Origin: an uncultured Bacteroides sp.
Lineage (GTDB): Bacteria; Bacteroidota; Bacteroidia; Bacteroidales; Bacteroidaceae
Direction of reading: 5' to 3'
NCBI GenBank assembly: GCA_900553185.1
Contig: USCT01000003.1
Coordinates: forward strand, 115,711 to 179,710
DNA: 64,000 nucleotides
Shown here: positions 43,346-51,193 of the stretch, in pieces
Layout: each line of letters starts with the position of its first letter
Numbering within the stretch: the first letter of the stretch is position 1
Notes under the pieces: model-generated
What the model was told of the DNA's origin: nothing
Database searches by the model: none
Seen by the model: only the letters and a program-made list of their open reading frames with translations
Position numbers and translations under genes: made by a program

Positions 43346-44035
43346 ATGTTAGAAGCATTAAAAGAAAAAGTATTCCATGCCAATCTTGATCTGGTAAAAC
43401 ATGGACTGGTAATTTTCACCTGGGGTAATGTTTCTGCTATCGACCGTGAAAGCGGTCTGGTAGTCATCAAACCCAGCGGAGTGTCTTACGATGAAATGAA
43501 AGCTGAGGATATGGTAGTAGTCGATTTGGAAGGAAACGTGGTGGAAGGCAATTTGCGTCCTTCGAGTGACACCCCTACCCATCTGGTCCTTTACAAGGCA
43601 TTTCCTGAAATCGGCGGAGTGGTTCATACTCACTCTACCTACGCTACTGCCTGGGCACAAGCCGGGATGGATATCCCAAATATCGGGACAACACACGCCG
43701 ATTATTTCCATGAAGCTATTCCTTGTACTGCCGATATGACCGAGGAAGAAGTAAAAGGTGCGTATGAACTGGAAACAGGAAACGTCATCGTAAAACGATT
43801 CGAAGGGATGAACCCTGTACACACGCCGGGCGTATTAGTAAAGAATCACGGACCTTTCGCATGGGGAAAAGACGCACACGACGCCGTACACAACGCTGTT
43901 GTCATGGAACAGGTAGCCAAAATGGCCAGTATCGCATACGCCATTAATCCTAATCTGACCATGAACCCGCTGCTGATAGAAAAACACTTCAGTCGCAAGC
44001 ACGGTCCTAATGCCTACTACGGACAAAAGAAATAA
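43346..44035 (+). CDS. araD: L-ribulose-5-phosphate 4-epimerase
   Basis: The protein has 229 residues of the class II aldolase/AraD family. Features are TWGNVSAIDRESGLVVIKPSGV, SSDTPTHLVLYKAF, the zinc-binding VHTHSTYATAWAQ and NHGPFAWGKDA. It converts L-ribulose 5-phosphate to D-xylulose 5-phosphate, the last arabinose-specific step. It lies 5 bp after araR and 42 bp before araA, so the three are one unit. The product would enter the pentose phosphate pathway through the transketolase encoded just downstream. Confidence 0.96.
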   Translation: MLEALKEKVFHANLDLVKHGLVIFTWGNVSAIDRESGLVVIKPSGVSYDEMKAEDMVVVDLEGNVVEGNLRPSSDTPTHLVLYKAFPEIGGVVHTHSTYATAWAQAGMDIPNIGTTHADYFHEAIPCTADMTEEEVKGAYELETGNVIVKRFEGMNPVHTPGVLVKNHGPFAWGKDAHDAVHNAVVMEQVAKMASIAYAINPNLTMNPLLIEKHFSRKHGPNAYYGQKK

Positions 44036-44077
44036 AAAAATTAAAAACAAATACCAACCAATAAAAACAAAATCACT

Positions 44078-45604
44078 ATGAACACATTTGATCAATATGA
44101 AGTATGGTTCGTAACCGGAGCTCAGCTCCTTTACGGAGGTGATGCCGTTATCGCAGTTGACGCTCACAGCAATGAAATGGTAAAAGGCTTGAACGAAAGC
44201 GGAAAACTGCCGGTTAAAGTTGTATATAAAGGTACAGCAAACTCTTCCAAAGAAGTAGAAGCCGTTTTCAAAGCAGCCAACAACGATGAAAAATGTATCG
44301 GTATCATTACCTGGATGCATACCTTCTCTCCTGCCAAGATGTGGATTCATGGACTGCAGCAATTGAAAAAACCGTTGCTTCACCTGCATACTCAGTTCAA
44401 CAAAGAAATTCCATGGGACACCATGGATATGGATTTCATGAACTTGAACCAGTCTGCACACGGCGACCGCGAATTCGGTCACATCTGTACCCGTATGCGT
44501 ATCCGTCGTAAAGTGGTTGTAGGTTACTGGAAAGAAGAATCTACCCAAAAGAAGATTGCCGTTTGGATGCGTGTATGTGCAGCATGGGCTGACGCTCAGG
44601 ATATGCTGATCATCCGCTTCGGCGACCAGATGAACAACGTAGCTGTTACCGATGGCGACAAGGTAGAAGCAGAACAACGTATGGGATACCATGTAGACTA
44701 CTGCCCGGTAAGCGAGCTGATGGAATATCACAAAGCTGTAAAAGACGAAGACGTAGATGCACTGGTAAAAACTTATTTCAGTGAATACGATCACGACGCA
44801 GAACTGGAAGACAAATCTACCGAAGCATATCAGAAAGTGTGGAACTCTGCAAAAGCCGAACTTGCACTGCGTGCCATTCTGAAAGCTAAAGGCGCCAAAG
44901 GTTTCACTACCAACTTCGACGACCTGGGTCAGACTGACGGCAGCCACTTCGACCAGATTCCGGGACTGGCTTCACAGCGCCTGATGGCTGAAGGATATGG
45001 ATTCGGCGCAGAAGGAGACTGGAAATCAGCAGCCTTGTATCGTACCGTATGGGTAATGAATCAGGGATTACCTAACGGATGCTCTTTCCTGGAAGACTAT
45101 ACCTTGAACTTCGACGGTGAAAACAGTGCCATCCTGCAGGCCCACATGCTGGAAGTCTGCCCGATGATTGCTGCCAAGAAACCTCGTCTGGAAGTACACT
45201 TCCTGGGTATCGGTGTACGCAAAAGCCAGACAGCACGCCTTGTCTTCACTTCTAAGGTAGGTACAGGATGTACAGCTACTGTAGTTGACCTGGGCAACCG
45301 CTTCCGTCTGATTGTAAACGACGTAGAATGTATCGAACCGAAGCCACTGCCTAAACTGCCTGTCGCTTCTGCTCTCTGGAAACCAATGCCTAACTTCGAA
45401 ATCGGTGCAGGTGCATGGATTCTGGCAGGTGGAACTCACCACTCTTGCTTCTCATACGATCTGACCGCAGAATACTGGGAAGATTATGCTGAAATTGCCG
45501 GTATCGAAATGGTACATATCAACAAAGACACTACTATCAGTGAATTCAAGAAAGAACTTCGTATGAACGAAGTATATTACATGCTGAATAAAGCTCTCTG
45601 CTAA
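44078..45604 (+). CDS. araA: L-arabinose isomerase
   Basis: This is a full-length protein of 508 residues. The family opening VWFVTGAQLLYGGDAVIAVD is present, as are the metal/active-site segments TWMHTFSPAKMWI, LHTQFNKEIPWDTMDMDFMNLNQ and HGDREFGH, and the C-terminal GGTHHSCF. It converts L-arabinose to L-ribulose in the cytoplasm with a manganese cofactor. Its place after araD is shared with other Bacteroides arabinose clusters. A strong hairpin follows the stop codon, so expression of the next kinase gene may be set separately. Confidence 0.97.
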   Translation: MNTFDQYEVWFVTGAQLLYGGDAVIAVDAHSNEMVKGLNESGKLPVKVVYKGTANSSKEVEAVFKAANNDEKCIGIITWMHTFSPAKMWIHGLQQLKKPLLHLHTQFNKEIPWDTMDMDFMNLNQSAHGDREFGHICTRMRIRRKVVVGYWKEESTQKKIAVWMRVCAAWADAQDMLIIRFGDQMNNVAVTDGDKVEAEQRMGYHVDYCPVSELMEYHKAVKDEDVDALVKTYFSEYDHDAELEDKSTEAYQKVWNSAKAELALRAILKAKGAKGFTTNFDDLGQTDGSHFDQIPGLASQRLMAEGYGFGAEGDWKSAALYRTVWVMNQGLPNGCSFLEDYTLNFDGENSAILQAHMLEVCPMIAAKKPRLEVHFLGIGVRKSQTARLVFTSKVGTGCTATVVDLGNRFRLIVNDVECIEPKPLPKLPVASALWKPMPNFEIGAGAWILAGGTHHSCFSYDLTAEYWEDYAEIAGIEMVHINKDTTISEFKKELRMNEVYYMLNKALC

Positions 45605-45626
45605 TACGCTGTTTATTTTCATTAAA

Positions 45627-45670
45627 AGTGCTGGACAGAAATTCTCTTTCTGGCAGCACTATTAATTTTA
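45627..45670 (+). terminator. Terminator-like hairpin after araA
   Basis: The outer stem AGTGCTG/CAGCACT and inner stem CAGAAA/TTTCTG form a long hairpin (45627-45660) followed by ATTAATTTTA. Confidence 0.65.
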
Positions 45671-45688
45671 CTCCTCTATACATTCGAT

Positions 45689-45709
45689 GTGACAGAATCT
45701 TTCTGACAC
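45689..45709. repeat. Inverted repeat upstream of the kinase gene
   Basis: GTGACAGAA-TCT-TTCTGACAC is a 9-3-9 inverted repeat with one mismatch, 52 bp before the ATG at 45761. It could be an operator or a hairpin. It does not match the GTGTA/TACAC motif. Confidence 0.4.
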
Positions 45710-45760
45710 CCTCTTTACGACATTGCTTTATTGTTTAATTTTAAATTGTTGATCTTAAAA

Positions 45761-47359
45761 ATGAAATCAGATGCTAAGTCAACCATTGAGACAGGTAAAG
45801 CCATTTTAGGCATTGAATTTGGTTCTACACGAATCAAGGCCGTCTTGATTGACCAGGAAAACAAACCAATTGCTCAAGGAAGTCACACATGGGAAAACCA
45901 ATTGGAAAACGGACTTTGGACCTACAGCATAGAAGCAATCTGGAATGGAGTACAGGATTGTTATGCCGACCTGCGCGCCAACGTAAAAAAACAATACGAT
46001 ATAGAAATAGAAACACTTGCAGCCATTGGAGTCAGTGCCATGATGCACGGTTATATGGCCTTCAATGACCAGGAAGAGATTCTTGTACCATTCCGTACCT
46101 GGAGAAATACAAATACAGGAAAAGCCGCTGCAGAACTGTCCGAACTTTTTGTGTATAACATTCCGCTCAGATGGAGTATTTCTCACCTGTATCAGGCTAT
46201 CCTGAACAAAGAAGAACACGTAAAAGACATCAAGTATCTTACTACCCTGGCGGGTTATGTACACTGGCAGATTACCGGAGAAAAAGTATTGGGAATAGGA
46301 GACGCTTCCGGAATGCTTCCCATCGACCCTGCCACAAAGAACTATTCTGCCGAAATGATAGACAAGTTCAACAAACTTGTAGCTCCTTACGGATACAGCT
46401 GGACACTGACAGATATTCTGCCTAAAGTACTGCTGGCTGGAGAAAATGCAGGCTGCCTGACTGCCGAAGGAGCCAAGAAACTCGACGTATCCGGTCATCT
46501 GAAACCGGGTATCCCTGTCTGCCCGCCAGAAGGTGATGCAGGTACCGGCATGGTAGCGACCAACGCCGTAAAGCAACGTACCGGCAACGTTTCGGCAGGC
46601 ACTTCTTCTTTCTCCATGATCGTACTGGAAAAAGAGCTGTCAAAACCTTACGAAATGATCGACATGGTCACTACTCCTGACGGTAGCCTGGTAGCCATGG
46701 TACACTGCAACAACTGTACTTCCGACCTGAACGCATGGGTAAACCTGTTTAAAGAATATCAGGAACTGATGGGCATGCCGGTAGATATGGACGAAATATT
46801 CGGCAAGCTATACAACAATGCACTGACCGGCGATGCTGACTGCGGCGGACTCATCGCATACAATTATTTCTCTGGCGAACCTGTAACCGGACTGGCAGAA
46901 GGAAGACCGTTGTTTATACGCACAGCCAATGACAAGTTTAACCTGGCCAACTTCATGCGCGCCCACCTGTATGCATCGGTAGGAGTACTCAAAATTGGAA
47001 ACGACATCCTCTTCAATGAAGAAAAAATCAAAGTCGACCGAATCACCGGTCACGGTGGACTGTTCAAAACCAAAGGTGTAGGACAGCGTGTACTGGCAGC
47101 AGCCATCAATTCACCGATTTCCGTCATGGAAACAGCAGGTGAAGGAGGTGCATGGGGCATTGCCTTGCTGGGATCTTATCTCGTAAACAATGACAAGCAT
47201 CTGTCACTGGCCGATTTCCTGGACGAAAAAGTATTTGCGGGAAATGCCGGTGTGGAAGTCTCACCGACTGCCGAGGACGTAGCAGGATTCAATGCCTACA
47301 TTGAAACATACAAGGCTTGTCTTCCTGTCGAAGAAGCCGCTGTAAAATACAAGCATTGA
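45761..47359 (+). CDS. araB: FGGY-family carbohydrate kinase, probable L-ribulokinase
   Basis: The protein has 532 residues with the FGGY two-domain fold. The N-terminal phosphate-1 motif is in LGIEFGSTRIKAVLID. The ATP-binding landmarks GTGMVATNAVKQRTGNVSAGTSSF and ITGHGGLFKTKGVGQRVLAAA follow. By itself the sequence resembles the xylulokinase branch. Context (araA, araD) makes L-ribulose the likely substrate, as for the unusual AraB of other Bacteroides. The ATG at 45761 is chosen over a TTG ten codons earlier. It lies 156 bp after araA with a hairpin between, so it may have its own promoter. Confidence 0.85.
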   Translation: MKSDAKSTIETGKAILGIEFGSTRIKAVLIDQENKPIAQGSHTWENQLENGLWTYSIEAIWNGVQDCYADLRANVKKQYDIEIETLAAIGVSAMMHGYMAFNDQEEILVPFRTWRNTNTGKAAAELSELFVYNIPLRWSISHLYQAILNKEEHVKDIKYLTTLAGYVHWQITGEKVLGIGDASGMLPIDPATKNYSAEMIDKFNKLVAPYGYSWTLTDILPKVLLAGENAGCLTAEGAKKLDVSGHLKPGIPVCPPEGDAGTGMVATNAVKQRTGNVSAGTSSFSMIVLEKELSKPYEMIDMVTTPDGSLVAMVHCNNCTSDLNAWVNLFKEYQELMGMPVDMDEIFGKLYNNALTGDADCGGLIAYNYFSGEPVTGLAEGRPLFIRTANDKFNLANFMRAHLYASVGVLKIGNDILFNEEKIKVDRITGHGGLFKTKGVGQRVLAAAINSPISVMETAGEGGAWGIALLGSYLVNNDKHLSLADFLDEKVFAGNAGVEVSPTAEDVAGFNAYIETYKACLPVEEAAVKYKH

Positions 47360-47390
47360 TTATGCAAAATTTAAATAACACTACACCGAT

Positions 47391-47421
47391 TTTGTAATTT
47401 ACATAGAATGTCATACCTTTG
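47391..47421 (+). promoter_or_regulatory. Promoter of the transketolase gene
   Basis: TTTG-N19-TACCTTTG is an almost ideal Bacteroidetes promoter, giving a leader of about 73 nt. Confidence 0.75.
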
Positions 47422-47500
47422 CTCTTAATTTAAAATGCAGGTAATATTTTTTGTAGGCCTGCACATTATTTAAGTAGCATACAAATCAAATTAAATTCAT

Positions 47501-49519
47501 ATGAACAGCAAACAAGTAATGAACCACGCTGCTGACAATATTCGTATTTTAGCAGCTTCAATGGTTGAAAAAGCCAAATCCGGACATCCCGGAGGCGCAA
47601 TGGGTGGAGCCGATTTCATCAATGTATTGTATGCAGAATACCTGCAATATGACCCTCAGAACCCGAAATGGGAAGGACGTGACCGCTTCTTCCTGGATCC
47701 GGGACACATGTCTCCGATGTTGTATTCACAACTGGCACTCATCGGAAAATTCACCATCGAAGAACTGCAGCAATTACGCCAGTGGGGGTCTCCTACTCCA
47801 GGACACCCGGAAGTGGACGTCATGCGTGGCATTGAAAATACATCCGGCCCGCTGGGACAAGGACATACCTTTGCCGTAGGTGCCGCCATCGCTGCCAAAT
47901 TCCTGGCTGCCCGCACGGGTAATCCGACTTTTGCCAAAGAAACCATCTACGCTTATATTTCAGACGGAGGTATTCAGGAAGAAATCTCTCAGGGAAGCGG
48001 CCGTATCGCCGGATGCCTGGGACTGGATAACCTGATCATGTTCTATGACTCAAATGAAATCCAGTTGTCTACCGAGACCAAGGACGTAACGACTGAAGAC
48101 ACTGCCATGAAATACCGTGCATGGGGCTGGAACGTAATCGAAATCAACGGTAATGACTGCGAAGAAATCCGTACTGCCCTGGATGCCGCAAAAGCTGAAA
48201 GCAAACGCCCGACCCTGATCATCGGTAAATGTATCATGGGTAAAGGTGCCCGCAAGGCAGACAACACCTCTTACGAACACAACTGCAAAACTCACGGAGC
48301 CCCTCTGGGTGGCGACGCTTACAAGAATACCATCATAAATCTGGGAGGTGATCCTGAAAACCCGTTCGTTATTTTCGACGATGTCAAAGAAATCTACGCC
48401 AAACGTGCAGAAGAACTGAAGGCTATCGCAGCAGCCCGACACGAAGAAGAAGCTGCATGGGCTGCCGCCAATCCGGAAAAAGCCGCACAACTGAAGGAAT
48501 GGTTCAGCGGTGCCGCACCGAAGGTAGACTGGGCTCATATCCAGCAGAAAGCCAACGACGCAACCCGTAATGCATCTGCCACCGTACTGAGCGCATTGGC
48601 ACAACAGGTACCTAACATGATCTGTGCTTCGGCCGACTTGTCTAATTCCGACAAGACCGACGGCTTCCTGAAACAGACTCACGCATTCACCAACGGAGAC
48701 TTCAGCGGAGCCTTCTTCCAGGCCGGAGTAGCCGAACTCACCATGGCTTGCTGCTGCATCGGTATGGCCTTACACGGAGGTGTCATCGCTGCCTGCGGTA
48801 CATTCTTCGTATTCTCCGACTACATGAAACCCGCCGTACGTATGGCTGCCCTCATGCAGTTACCTGTTAAATTCATCTGGACACACGATGCGTTCCGCGT
48901 AGGTGAAGACGGACCGACCCACGAACCGGTAGAACAGGAAGCACAAATCCGCCTGATGGAAAAACTGAAAAACCATCACGGAAAGAACTCCATGCTGGTA
49001 CTCCGTCCGGCCGACGCCGAAGAAACAACCGTATGCTGGAAACTGGCTATGGAAAATACCGACACTCCGTCGGCTTTGATTCTTTCCCGCCAGAACATCA
49101 ACATGCTGCCGGAAGGAACAGACTACAGCCAGGCTGCCAAGGGAGCCTACATCGTAGCAGGTTCCGATGAAAATCCGGATGTCATTCTGGTTGCTACAGG
49201 TTCCGAAGTGTCTACCCTGGTAGCCGGATCCGAACTGCTCCACAAAGACGGAATCAAGACACGTATCGTATCCGTACCGTCAGAAGGACTGTTCCGCAGC
49301 CAGAGCAAGGAATATCAGGAAAGCATAATCCCGGCAGGATCCAAGGTCTTTGGCCTGACAGCCGGTCTGCCTGTCAACCTGCAAGGACTGGTCGGTTCAA
49401 ACGGCAAGATCTGGGGACTGGAATCATTCGGTTTCTCGGCACCTTACAAGGTTCTGGACGAAAAGCTAGGATTTACGGCTGAAAATGTCTATAAACAAGT
49501 AAAATCAATGTTCGAATGA
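47501..49519 (+). CDS. tkt: Transketolase
   Basis: This full-length protein has 672 residues with one chain carrying the TPP, middle and C-terminal domains. Motifs include KAKSGHPGGAMGGADF, the thiamine-binding GHTFAVGAAIAAKFLA, YISDGGIQEE and the pyrimidine-binding half with GDFSGAFFQAGVAELTM. THDAFRVGEDGPTHEPVEQEAQ supplies catalytic residues. It moves two-carbon units between pentose, triose and hexose phosphates, taking the xylulose 5-phosphate produced from arabinose. It has its own promoter, without a GTGTA/TACAC operator that I could see. The stop codon overlaps the rpiB start by 4 nt. Confidence 0.97.
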   Translation: MNSKQVMNHAADNIRILAASMVEKAKSGHPGGAMGGADFINVLYAEYLQYDPQNPKWEGRDRFFLDPGHMSPMLYSQLALIGKFTIEELQQLRQWGSPTPGHPEVDVMRGIENTSGPLGQGHTFAVGAAIAAKFLAARTGNPTFAKETIYAYISDGGIQEEISQGSGRIAGCLGLDNLIMFYDSNEIQLSTETKDVTTEDTAMKYRAWGWNVIEINGNDCEEIRTALDAAKAESKRPTLIIGKCIMGKGARKADNTSYEHNCKTHGAPLGGDAYKNTIINLGGDPENPFVIFDDVKEIYAKRAEELKAIAAARHEEEAAWAAANPEKAAQLKEWFSGAAPKVDWAHIQQKANDATRNASATVLSALAQQVPNMICASADLSNSDKTDGFLKQTHAFTNGDFSGAFFQAGVAELTMACCCIGMALHGGVIAACGTFFVFSDYMKPAVRMAALMQLPVKFIWTHDAFRVGEDGPTHEPVEQEAQIRLMEKLKNHHGKNSMLVLRPADAEETTVCWKLAMENTDTPSALILSRQNINMLPEGTDYSQAAKGAYIVAGSDENPDVILVATGSEVSTLVAGSELLHKDGIKTRIVSVPSEGLFRSQSKEYQESIIPAGSKVFGLTAGLPVNLQGLVGSNGKIWGLESFGFSAPYKVLDEKLGFTAENVYKQVKSMFE

Positions 49520-49950
49520 AAACAATTGGAATAGCATCCGACCATGCAGGCTTTGCACTGAAACAATATGTAAAAAAATGGCTGGAAGCTAAAGGATGGG
49601 AATACAAAGACTTCGGTACTTATACGCCAGCCAGCTGCGATTATCCAGATTATGCACATCCCCTGGCCATCGCCGTAGAAAACGGTGAATGCTATCCGGG
49701 TGTTGCCATCTGCGGAAGCGGACAAGGCATCGGAATAACACTGAACAAACATCAGGGAATCCGCGCAGCCTTATGCTGGATGCCGGAGATCGCACACCTG
49801 GCAAGACAACACAACGATGCCAATATTCTGGTAATGCCGGGTCGGTTTATTGATGAACAAATGGCCGATAAAATCATGACAGAATTCTTCAGCACTCCGT
49901 TCGAAGGAGGACGTCATCAGGCACGCATTGATAAAATTCCTGTAAAATAA
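49516..49950 (+). CDS. rpiB: Ribose-5-phosphate isomerase B
   Basis: This 144-residue protein of the RpiB/LacA/LacB family starts MKTIGIASDHAGFALK. CGSGQGIGI is the phosphate-binding and catalytic segment (conserved Cys), and GIRAALCW follows. It interconverts ribose 5-phosphate and ribulose 5-phosphate. The ATGA overlap with transketolase shows translational coupling, so both enzymes of the non-oxidative pentose phosphate pathway are made together. The genes sit next to the arabinose cluster. Confidence 0.96.
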   Translation: MKTIGIASDHAGFALKQYVKKWLEAKGWEYKDFGTYTPASCDYPDYAHPLAIAVENGECYPGVAICGSGQGIGITLNKHQGIRAALCWMPEIAHLARQHNDANILVMPGRFIDEQMADKIMTEFFSTPFEGGRHQARIDKIPVK

Positions 49951-49966
49951 TCTATTCAACCATAAA

Positions 49967-50000
49967 AAAGAGAAGCTTTGCCACAAAGCTTCTCTTTTTT
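49967..50000 (+). terminator. Terminator after rpiB
   Basis: The 14-bp stem AAAGAGAAGCTTTG pairs with CAAAGCTTCTCTTT across a 3-nt loop and is followed by T. It ends exactly where a false upstream start of the next gene would begin. Confidence 0.9.
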
Positions 50001-50005
50001 ATGCC

Positions 50006-50013
50006 TATATTTG
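50006..50013 (+). promoter_or_regulatory. -7 element for the DUF4468 gene
   Basis: TATATTTG lies 23 bp before the ATG at 50037. This supports that start over one at 50001. Confidence 0.5.
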
Positions 50014-50036
50014 AAACAAAAACCAATCTAAAGGCC

Positions 50037-51086
50037 ATGAATAAAATTTTAGTAATCCTGCTATTGTGTCTCCCACTGGCTTTATTTGCCGCCGATAAAA
50101 AGGGAGACAACACAGATCCGAAATACCTGGGAAACGCCATCACACTGGTAGACGGAAAAGTAACATTCACACAAACCCTGAACGCTCCCTCATTATCCAA
50201 ACAACAGTTGTACGACTTGTTTGTAAACTGGGCAAACAAACGCTTCAAGCCCACCGATGAGAAGCTTGTGCAAAACAAGGTTCTTTATACCAACGAAGAA
50301 GAAGGCGAAATAGCCGCCATGGCTGAAGAATACATTGTATTCTCTTCCACAGCCTTGTCGCTCGACAGAACACGTATCTACTATCAGCTGTTTATCAAGA
50401 CAAAAGACGGACAATGCGACCTCACCATGACGCGTATACGCTACTGGTATGACGAAAACCGGGATGGAGGTCAACGATATACTGCCGAAGAATGGATTAC
50501 AGACAAAATGGCCTTAAACAAGAAAAAGACCAAACTGGCCCCCATCTGCGGAAAATTCCGGAGAGGAACAATCGATCTGAAAGACAAGCTGTTCGAAGAA
50601 GCGGCTCAGGTGATAGGCAGTACACAAACTGCTCCGGTAATTGTCACACAGCCTGTTGTTACACAAACAGCCGTTACTTCACCTGCCGTTCCGAAAGAAT
50701 TACGAACCGTAACAATCAATGAGCTTCCGTCCAATCTGAACGAACTGGCTTCTGCCGGACGAATTACCCTTACCGCCAACGACGAGGAAATCGAAATGAA
50801 AGCGGAAAACTGGGGAGGATTCGGGAAACTGTTTACGAAAGATGTAACTTATACCCTGGTAGACCAGTCACGCATAGCCATCAGCGCCATCATGGAACAT
50901 TCCGACCGATATACCATCTCGTTTTATCCGGCTGGACAGACACAACCTAATATCGTAATCGAATGCAAGAAAACTACGGCACAGAAAATGACAGCCGACG
51001 AACTGAAATCACTCAATCAGTCGGCAGACAGTTCCAAGAATTACACCTTATACATCGGTGAAATTCTTCAAATTCAAATGAGATAA
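50037..51086 (+). CDS. Secreted protein with DUF4468-like domain
   Basis: The protein has 349 residues with a clear signal peptide (MNKILVILLLCLPLALFAA). Residues ~25-140 resemble DUF4468, a Bacteroidetes domain with a TBP-like fold, in the SKQQLYDLFVNWANKRFK and TRIRYWYDENRDGG segments. A Thr/Val/Pro-rich linker (TQTAPVIVTQPVVTQTAV, about 200-217) leads to a second region of ~110 residues that I cannot place. No catalytic motif is visible. It is probably periplasmic or envelope-attached. It stands alone between two terminators, so the neighbourhood gives no hint of its role. Confidence 0.8.
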   Translation: MNKILVILLLCLPLALFAADKKGDNTDPKYLGNAITLVDGKVTFTQTLNAPSLSKQQLYDLFVNWANKRFKPTDEKLVQNKVLYTNEEEGEIAAMAEEYIVFSSTALSLDRTRIYYQLFIKTKDGQCDLTMTRIRYWYDENRDGGQRYTAEEWITDKMALNKKKTKLAPICGKFRRGTIDLKDKLFEEAAQVIGSTQTAPVIVTQPVVTQTAVTSPAVPKELRTVTINELPSNLNELASAGRITLTANDEEIEMKAENWGGFGKLFTKDVTYTLVDQSRIAISAIMEHSDRYTISFYPAGQTQPNIVIECKKTTAQKMTADELKSLNQSADSSKNYTLYIGEILQIQMR

Positions 51087-51131
51087 AAAAACGAACGCCT
51101 GTTCTCATCAAAACAAACGTTCGTTTACATT

Positions 51132-51173
51132 AAAACGGCTTCATGTTTTAACAAGAACATGAGGCCGTTTTTC
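51132..51173. terminator. Bidirectional terminator, DUF4468 gene and NfnAB-like gene
   Basis: The stem AAAACGGCTTCATGTT pairs with AACATGAGGCCGTTTT with one mismatch and has T-runs on both strands. A second hairpin (AAACGAACG/CGTTCGTTT, 51089-51126) precedes it. Confidence 0.8.
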
Positions 51174-51193
51174 TATTCTATAGGAAATGCTTC

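Noticed and set aside
43835..44947. 370-residue minus-strand frame opposite araD and araA
   Set aside because: It is a shadow of highly biased codons in two clearly recognisable genes.
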